From: Sediminibacterium ginsengisoli
Lineage (GTDB): Bacteria; Bacteroidota; Bacteroidia; Chitinophagales; Chitinophagaceae
DNA length: 38,465 nt
Direction: 5' to 3'
NCBI GenBank assembly: GCA_945860335.1
Contig: CAMAQW010000001.1
Span: 1-38,465, forward strand
Shown here: positions 35,376-38,465 of the stretch, one piece after another
Numbering within the stretch: position 1 is the first letter of the stretch
Layout of the letters: every line of letters starts with the position of its first letter
Made by a program: the position numbers and the translations under genes
Notes under the pieces: generated by a model
Database searches by the model: none
The model's input: the letters and a program-made list of their open reading frames with translations, nothing else
What the model was told of the DNA's origin: nothing

Positions 35376-36371
35376 TTATTTATTAAGCGTATCCCACAAC
35401 AAATCTTTCAGCGCACTTAATCCTGTGTTGGTCACAGAAGAAATAAATACGTGTGGTACATTTTTTGGAAGTTCTTTTGCGATTGCTTCTTTTAATTCAT
35501 CGTCCAGCATATCAGATTTACTAATCGCGATGATAAAATCTTTTTGAAGCATGTCGGGATTGTACTGCTCTAATTCGTTGCGTAAAATATCAAATTCTTT
35601 TTTGTGATCGTTGCTATCGGCGGGTATCATAAAAAGTAAAATGGCATTGCGTTCAATATGCCTTAAAAACCGGTGCCCTAGGCCTTTTCCTTCGGCTGCA
35701 CCTTCAATAATACCCGGTAAATCCGCAATACAAAAAGAGCGTGAATCTCTATATTCTACCATGCCAAGTTGTGGCGTTAATGTCGTAAAAGCGTAGTTGG
35801 CAATTTTAGGAGTAGCAGCAGTAATCGATGAAAGTAAGGTTGATTTTCCAGCATTGGGGAATCCAACAAGACCTACATCGGCAAGTACTTTTAATTCTAA
35901 ATATTTATAACCTTCAGATCCTTCTTCTCCAGGTTGTGCGTGCTCAGGTACTTGGTTGGTAGGCGTTGCAAAATTGCTATTACCGAGCCCACCTCTTCCG
36001 CCTTTTAACCAAATAATTTCTTGACCGTCGTATAAAATTTCAGCTTCTATATTTCCTGTTTCTTCGTCTTTTGCGATGGTACCTAGTGGCACTTCAAGTA
36101 TAATATCTTTTCCATCATGACCCGTGCAATTATTTTTACTACCGCCTTCACCGTGTTCTGCTAATACGTTTTTAAAATAGCGCATGTGAAGCAGCGTCCA
36201 AAGTTGCGCGTTGCCTCTTAATATGATATGGCCACCTCTTCCACCGTCGCCACCATCGGGTCCACCTTTTGCGGTGAGCTTATTGCGCATAAAGTGTCTG
36301 GCACCAGCGCCACCATGGCCGCTGCGACAAAAAATTCGGATGTAGTCAATAAAATTATTTCTTTCAGACAC
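35376..36371 (-). CDS. obgE: Obg-family GTPase ObgE/CgtA
   Basis: 331 residues. The glycine-rich Obg domain is present (FIDYIRIFCRSGHGGAGARHFMRNKLTAKGGPDGGDGGRGGHIILRGN, about 7-55, and WLKGGRGGLGNSNFATPTNQVPEHAQPGEEG), then the G domain from about 160: GLVGFPNAGKSTLLSSIT, YAFTTLTPQLGMVEY, IADLPGIIEGAAEGKGLGHRFLRHIER, AISKSDM. It lacks the optional C-terminal extension of some Obg proteins. It acts in late 50S ribosome assembly and the stringent response. Its promoter (-7 box 36404-36411) is about 33 bases before the start, next to the end of the tetR-type gene. Confidence 0.97.
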   Translation of the reverse strand: MSERNNFIDYIRIFCRSGHGGAGARHFMRNKLTAKGGPDGGDGGRGGHIILRGNAQLWTLLHMRYFKNVLAEHGEGGSKNNCTGHDGKDIILEVPLGTIAKDEETGNIEAEILYDGQEIIWLKGGRGGLGNSNFATPTNQVPEHAQPGEEGSEGYKYLELKVLADVGLVGFPNAGKSTLLSSITAATPKIANYAFTTLTPQLGMVEYRDSRSFCIADLPGIIEGAAEGKGLGHRFLRHIERNAILLFMIPADSNDHKKEFDILRNELEQYNPDMLQKDFIIAISKSDMLDDELKEAIAKELPKNVPHVFISSVTNTGLSALKDLLWDTLNK

Positions 36372-36403
36372 TATTTTCGTGCAACACGTATTTTGTTAGA
36401 GTA

Positions 36404-36411
36404 CAAAGGTA
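36404..36411 (-). promoter_or_regulatory. -7 promoter element of obgE
   Basis: TACCTTTG on the minus strand, an exact match to TAnnTTTG, 33 bases before the obgE ATG. It lies just beyond the TetR stop codon, so obgE can be expressed independently of that gene. Confidence 0.6.
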
Positions 36412-36416
36412 CAAGG

Positions 36417-37007
36417 TTATACGGTTAACCCGCCTACTAAAATGGTCACCATATTTTCTTCTAATGCGGCAGCCGTAATTTTTTGTTTAGAACGGTGCCA
36501 ACTTTCAATGCCACTTATTGCGTGTAATAAAATAAGCACGGCTGTTGGTGCATCAATAGGTTTGATCTCTTTGTTTTTAATCCCGGTTTCAATAATTGCA
36601 GCTAAACGTTTGCGATAAATGCGGCGCTGGTTTTGAAAATTAGAAAGGTAAGGGTCGTTTAAATGTTTCCACTCTCTATCGCTCACATACACTTCTTCAT
36701 AACTGTTTACCATTTCAACAATATGAAAACGAAGTATTTTTTCAATTTTCTGAATCGCAGGTATAGGTTCCGATTCTATTTCATCTAACTTTTGTAAGAA
36801 ACGGTTGGCGACACTAAAACATAGTTCGTGTAGTAGCTCTGTTTTAGATTTAATGTGATTGTATAAGCTAGCTGCTTCCACGCCCACCGATTCGGCTAGG
36901 TCGCGCATGCTAGCTGCTTTAAAGCCCTTTTCTCTAAATAAAATAGCGGCTTTACTAACGATTACGTCTTTACGGGTCGTATTTTTTTCTGTTTTTATCC
37001 TTGCCAT
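36417..37007 (-). CDS. TetR-family transcriptional regulator
   Basis: 196 residues. The HTH is at about 10-60: TTRKDVIVSKAAILFREKGFKAASMRDLAESVGVEAASLYNHIKSKTELLHELC, an unmistakable TetR_N. The C-terminal ligand domain resembles the AefR/PaaR-like group (YVSDREWKHLNDPYLSNFQNQRRIYRKRLAAIIETGI). A perfect 18-bp palindrome lies 14 bases upstream of the ATG, and it faces the PfkB gene divergently, so it likely represses itself and perhaps that gene. The ligand is unknown; related regulators sense acyl-CoA or aryl-CoA. Confidence 0.93.
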   Translation of the reverse strand: MARIKTEKNTTRKDVIVSKAAILFREKGFKAASMRDLAESVGVEAASLYNHIKSKTELLHELCFSVANRFLQKLDEIESEPIPAIQKIEKILRFHIVEMVNSYEEVYVSDREWKHLNDPYLSNFQNQRRIYRKRLAAIIETGIKNKEIKPIDAPTAVLILLHAISGIESWHRSKQKITAAALEENMVTILVGGLTV

Positions 37008-37020
37008 ATGCTTGTATTTG

Positions 37021-37038
37021 CGCTAACATACGTTAGCG
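37021..37038. promoter_or_regulatory. Palindromic TetR-type operator
   Basis: CGCTAACATACGTTAGCG: 7-base perfect arms (CGCTAAC/GTTAGCG) around ATAC. It ends 14 bases before the TetR start codon. A further half-site GCGTTAG occurs at 37064-37070, nearer to the pfkB-type promoter. The CTAACG/CGTTAG core resembles operators of PaaR-like TetR regulators; binding is inferred. Confidence 0.65.
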
Positions 37039-37095
37039 GTTTATGCTAAGTTATTGGTTTTTTGCGTTAGTTTTTCCATTTGCACCCAAAAAGCC

Positions 37096-37103
37096 TATTT
37101 TCG
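37096..37103 (+). promoter_or_regulatory. Putative -7 promoter element of the PfkB kinase gene
   Basis: TATTTTCG differs from TAnnTTTG at one base and is 22 bases before the ATG at 37126; the leader would be about 15 bases. Confidence 0.4.
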
Positions 37104-37125
37104 CACCCGTAATAAATCAAATTAT

Positions 37126-38049
37126 ATGTCTTTAGTAGTAGTAGGATCTATGGCTTTTGATGCCATCGAAACACCTTTTGGAAAAAGTGATAGAATCATT
37201 GGTGGTGCGGGTACTTATATTGCCTGGTGTGCTTCCAATTTTACCCCAGTAAAACAAATTTCTGTAGTTGGGGGTGATTTTCCAGAATCTGAACTTGCGG
37301 CGCTTACTGCTCGCGGTGTAGATTTAGAAGGCGTGCAAATTAAAAAAGACGAAAAAACATTTTTTTGGAGTGGTCGCTACCACATGGATATGAATTCACG
37401 TGATACGCTTGAAACACAATTAAATGTGCTTGAAAATTTTGTACCTGTTGTACCAGATAGTTTTCAGGACTGCGAATTTTTGATGCTAGGCAATTTAGTA
37501 CCTAGTGTGCAAAGCAGCGTAATCAAGCAATTAAAAAACCGTCCAAAGCTCATTGTCATGGATACCATGAACTTTTGGATGGAAATTATGATGGATGATT
37601 TATTACACACCATTAGCCTTGTAGATGTATTGATGGTGAATGATAGTGAAGCGCGTCAATTAAGTGGAGAGTATAGCCTTGTTAAAGCGGCTAAAAAAAT
37701 TATGGCAATGGGGCCTAAATATTTGATCATTAAAAAAGGAGAGCACGGTGCTCTTTTATTCCATGAAGATCAAGTGTTTTTTGCACCAGCGCTTCCATTA
37801 GAAGAAGTGTTTGATCCAACAGGCGCTGGTGATACCTTTGCGGGTGGCTTTATTGGTCACATCGTTCGCACCAAAGACATTTCTTTTGAAAACATGAAAA
37901 CTGCCATCATTGTGGGTAGTGCTATGGCTTCTTATTGTGTAGAAAAGTTTGGTACCGAGCGTTTGAGAGAAATTAGCAAGGCCGATATTAGCGACCGTAT
38001 CGCTGAATTTGTAGACCTTGTAAACTTTGATATCAAGCTGGTTGTTTAA
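37126..38049 (+). CDS. PfkB-family sugar kinase
   Basis: 307 residues from the ATG at 37126 (MSLVVVGSMAFDAIETPFG). The open frame reaches back to 37054 but that part lies across the promoter and does not fit the family. Ribokinase-like features are IIGGAGTYIAWCASNF near the N-terminus, the substrate-lid beta strands, KYLIIKKGEHGALLF, and the anion-hole/catalytic motif DPTGAGDTFAGGFIGH with Asp236. It phosphorylates a sugar or nucleoside in the cytoplasm; the acceptor cannot be told from sequence. Adjacent TetR operator half-sites suggest shared control. Confidence 0.92.
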   Translation: MSLVVVGSMAFDAIETPFGKSDRIIGGAGTYIAWCASNFTPVKQISVVGGDFPESELAALTARGVDLEGVQIKKDEKTFFWSGRYHMDMNSRDTLETQLNVLENFVPVVPDSFQDCEFLMLGNLVPSVQSSVIKQLKNRPKLIVMDTMNFWMEIMMDDLLHTISLVDVLMVNDSEARQLSGEYSLVKAAKKIMAMGPKYLIIKKGEHGALLFHEDQVFFAPALPLEEVFDPTGAGDTFAGGFIGHIVRTKDISFENMKTAIIVGSAMASYCVEKFGTERLREISKADISDRIAEFVDLVNFDIKLVV

Positions 38050-38064
38050 TAGCGCTCAAAATAT

Positions 38065-38096
38065 TTTGGCGTTGTATTCAAATGCCCCTAATTTTA
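38065..38096 (+). promoter_or_regulatory. Putative promoter of the asd leader
   Basis: TTTG at 38065-38068 and TAATTTTA at 38089-38096 (one mismatch to TAnnTTTG) are 20 bases apart, the Bacteroidota spacing. Transcription would start near 38103, immediately before the leader-peptide ATG at 38106. Confidence 0.45.
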
Positions 38097-38105
38097 CATC
38101 CGAAC

Positions 38106-38150
38106 ATGAGAACATCGAAACATACAAAACGTATCAAGAAACCACTCTAA
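38106..38150 (+). CDS. Candidate leader peptide of asd (14 codons)
   Basis: Encodes MRTSKHTKRIKKPL then TAA. Four Lys, two Thr and one Ile codon match end products of the pathway that asd feeds. It lies between a promoter-like element and a terminator in front of asd. A ribosome stalling on Lys or Thr codons could change folding downstream. AT-rich DNA often yields Lys codons by chance, so this is a hypothesis. Confidence 0.35.
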   Translation: MRTSKHTKRIKKPL

Positions 38151-38190
38151 CCAGGGAGGTGCTTCGTTTTGTAATGTATAAACATACGCA

Positions 38191-38224
38191 AGAGGCCTTC
38201 CCAAATGGGAGGGTCTTTTTTTTT
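38191..38224 (+). terminator. Terminator or attenuator 26 bases before asd
   Basis: A 12-bp stem (AGAGGCCTTCCC with GGGAGGGTCTTT, containing three G-T pairs; loop AAAT) that runs into a nine-T tract. It may simply end the PfkB-gene transcript, but it is 142 bases from that stop and 26 from asd. An upstream GGGAGG (38154-38159) repeats the 3' arm and could pair with CCTTCCC (38196-38202) as an antiterminator. Confidence 0.8.
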
Positions 38225-38250
38225 AATTATAAAGAAACAAAAACAAAAAA

Positions 38251-38465
38251 ATGAAAGTAGCAGTCGTAGGGGCAACTGGCCTGGTAGGTACAAAAATGTT
38301 ACAAGTACTTGCCGAACGTAATTTTCCTGTCACTGAAATTGTACCCGTAGCATCTGAAAGATCTGTTGGTAAAGAAGTACAGTTTAAAGGTAAAGCGTAT
38401 AAGGTGGTAAGTATGGAAGATGGTATCGCTGCCAAACCTGCTGTTGCTATATTTTCGGCGGGTGG
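38251..38465 (+). CDS. asd: Aspartate-semialdehyde dehydrogenase (3' end missing)
   Basis: 71 complete codons are visible. The N-terminus MKVAVVGATGLVGTKMLQVLAERNFP is the NADP-binding Rossmann motif (GATGLVG) of Asd, followed by EIVPVASERSVGKEV and AVAIFSAGG, both standard for the family. The enzyme reduces aspartyl phosphate to aspartate semialdehyde, the branch point to lysine/diaminopimelate, threonine, isoleucine and methionine. It starts after a terminator-like hairpin and a candidate leader peptide, suggesting attenuation. The catalytic Cys and His lie beyond the window. Confidence 0.93.
   Translation, partial: MKVAVVGATGLVGTKMLQVLAERNFPVTEIVPVASERSVGKEVQFKGKAYKVVSMEDGIAAKPAVAIFSAG

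Noticed and set aside
38100..38220. SAM or lysine riboswitch before asd
   Set aside because: GGGAGGTGC and ATCAAGA recall pieces of known riboswitches, but the leader is too short and the other conserved parts are not present.
38027..38254. 75-codon open frame between the PfkB gene and asd
   Set aside because: It overlaps the kinase 3' end, runs through the terminator hairpin and its T tract, and resembles nothing; the short in-region leader ORF and hairpin explain the region better.
1..38465. Insertion sequences, prophage, CRISPR arrays, integrases
   Set aside because: No transposase, integrase, cas gene or regular repeat array was seen on either strand.

Overview
The window looks like chromosome of a Bacteroidota bacterium, most likely Chitinophagaceae or a close relative. 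This rests on an AT-rich base composition, a SusC/SusD pair, Bacteroidota-type promoters (TAnnTTTG -7 boxes, several ending just before start codons), weak or absent Shine-Dalgarno sequences, and best family matches (GH92, GHL10, DUF4434, BipA, ObgE, YciO-type protein). Genus cannot be fixed from sequence alone. Both ends cut genes: a GMC oxidoreductase on the left and aspartate-semialdehyde dehydrogenase on the right.

Region 1 (1-19959) is a glycan-utilisation locus. It holds the 3' part of a glucoside-3-dehydrogenase-like GMC flavoprotein, an SGNH-type lipoprotein, a ROK repressor, an AGE-family 2-epimerase, an exported FAD oxidoreductase, SusC and SusD. On the opposite strand are a GHL10 lipoprotein and a GH92 alpha-mannosidase. 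A further plus-strand operon carries an AmpG-like MFS permease, a cytoplasmic DUF4434 TIM-barrel protein, a second GHL10 and a phosphodiester glycosidase (NAGPA/DUF2233) lipoprotein. Together they suggest outer-membrane capture of a mannose- and amino-sugar-containing glycan, possibly with sugar phosphodiesters, trimming outside the cytoplasm, import by the MFS carrier and epimerisation inside. The substrate is not known.

Region 2 (19960-20335) has no protein gene. It holds a bidirectional terminator and, on the minus strand, a 164-nt RNA-like sequence whose ends fold like a tRNA (7-bp acceptor, canonical T-arm, GUC anticodon-like hairpin) but with about 92 nt where a variable loop of about 5 nt is expected. 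This is the most unusual element in the window.

Region 3 (20336-29251) is mixed: an Lrp/AsnC regulator; a glycosyltransferase-2/DppC-type permease ORF joined at a T7 homopolymer and possibly the product of a one-base frameshift; a MarR regulator with its own operator and a VLCAD-like acyl-CoA dehydrogenase; a cell-wall amidase; an AhpD-like protein; an isolated 2-oxoacid:ferredoxin oxidoreductase beta subunit; a YciO-type protein; and RNase HII.

Region 4 (29252-38465) is mostly core functions: heme A synthase, a YegS-like lipid kinase, FabH, an alpha/beta hydrolase, BipA/TypA, ObgE, a TetR regulator with a palindromic operator, a PfkB sugar kinase, and asd. Upstream of asd is a candidate transcription attenuator: promoter, a 14-codon Lys/Thr-rich leader peptide, and a terminator whose 5' arm can pair with an alternative upstream segment.
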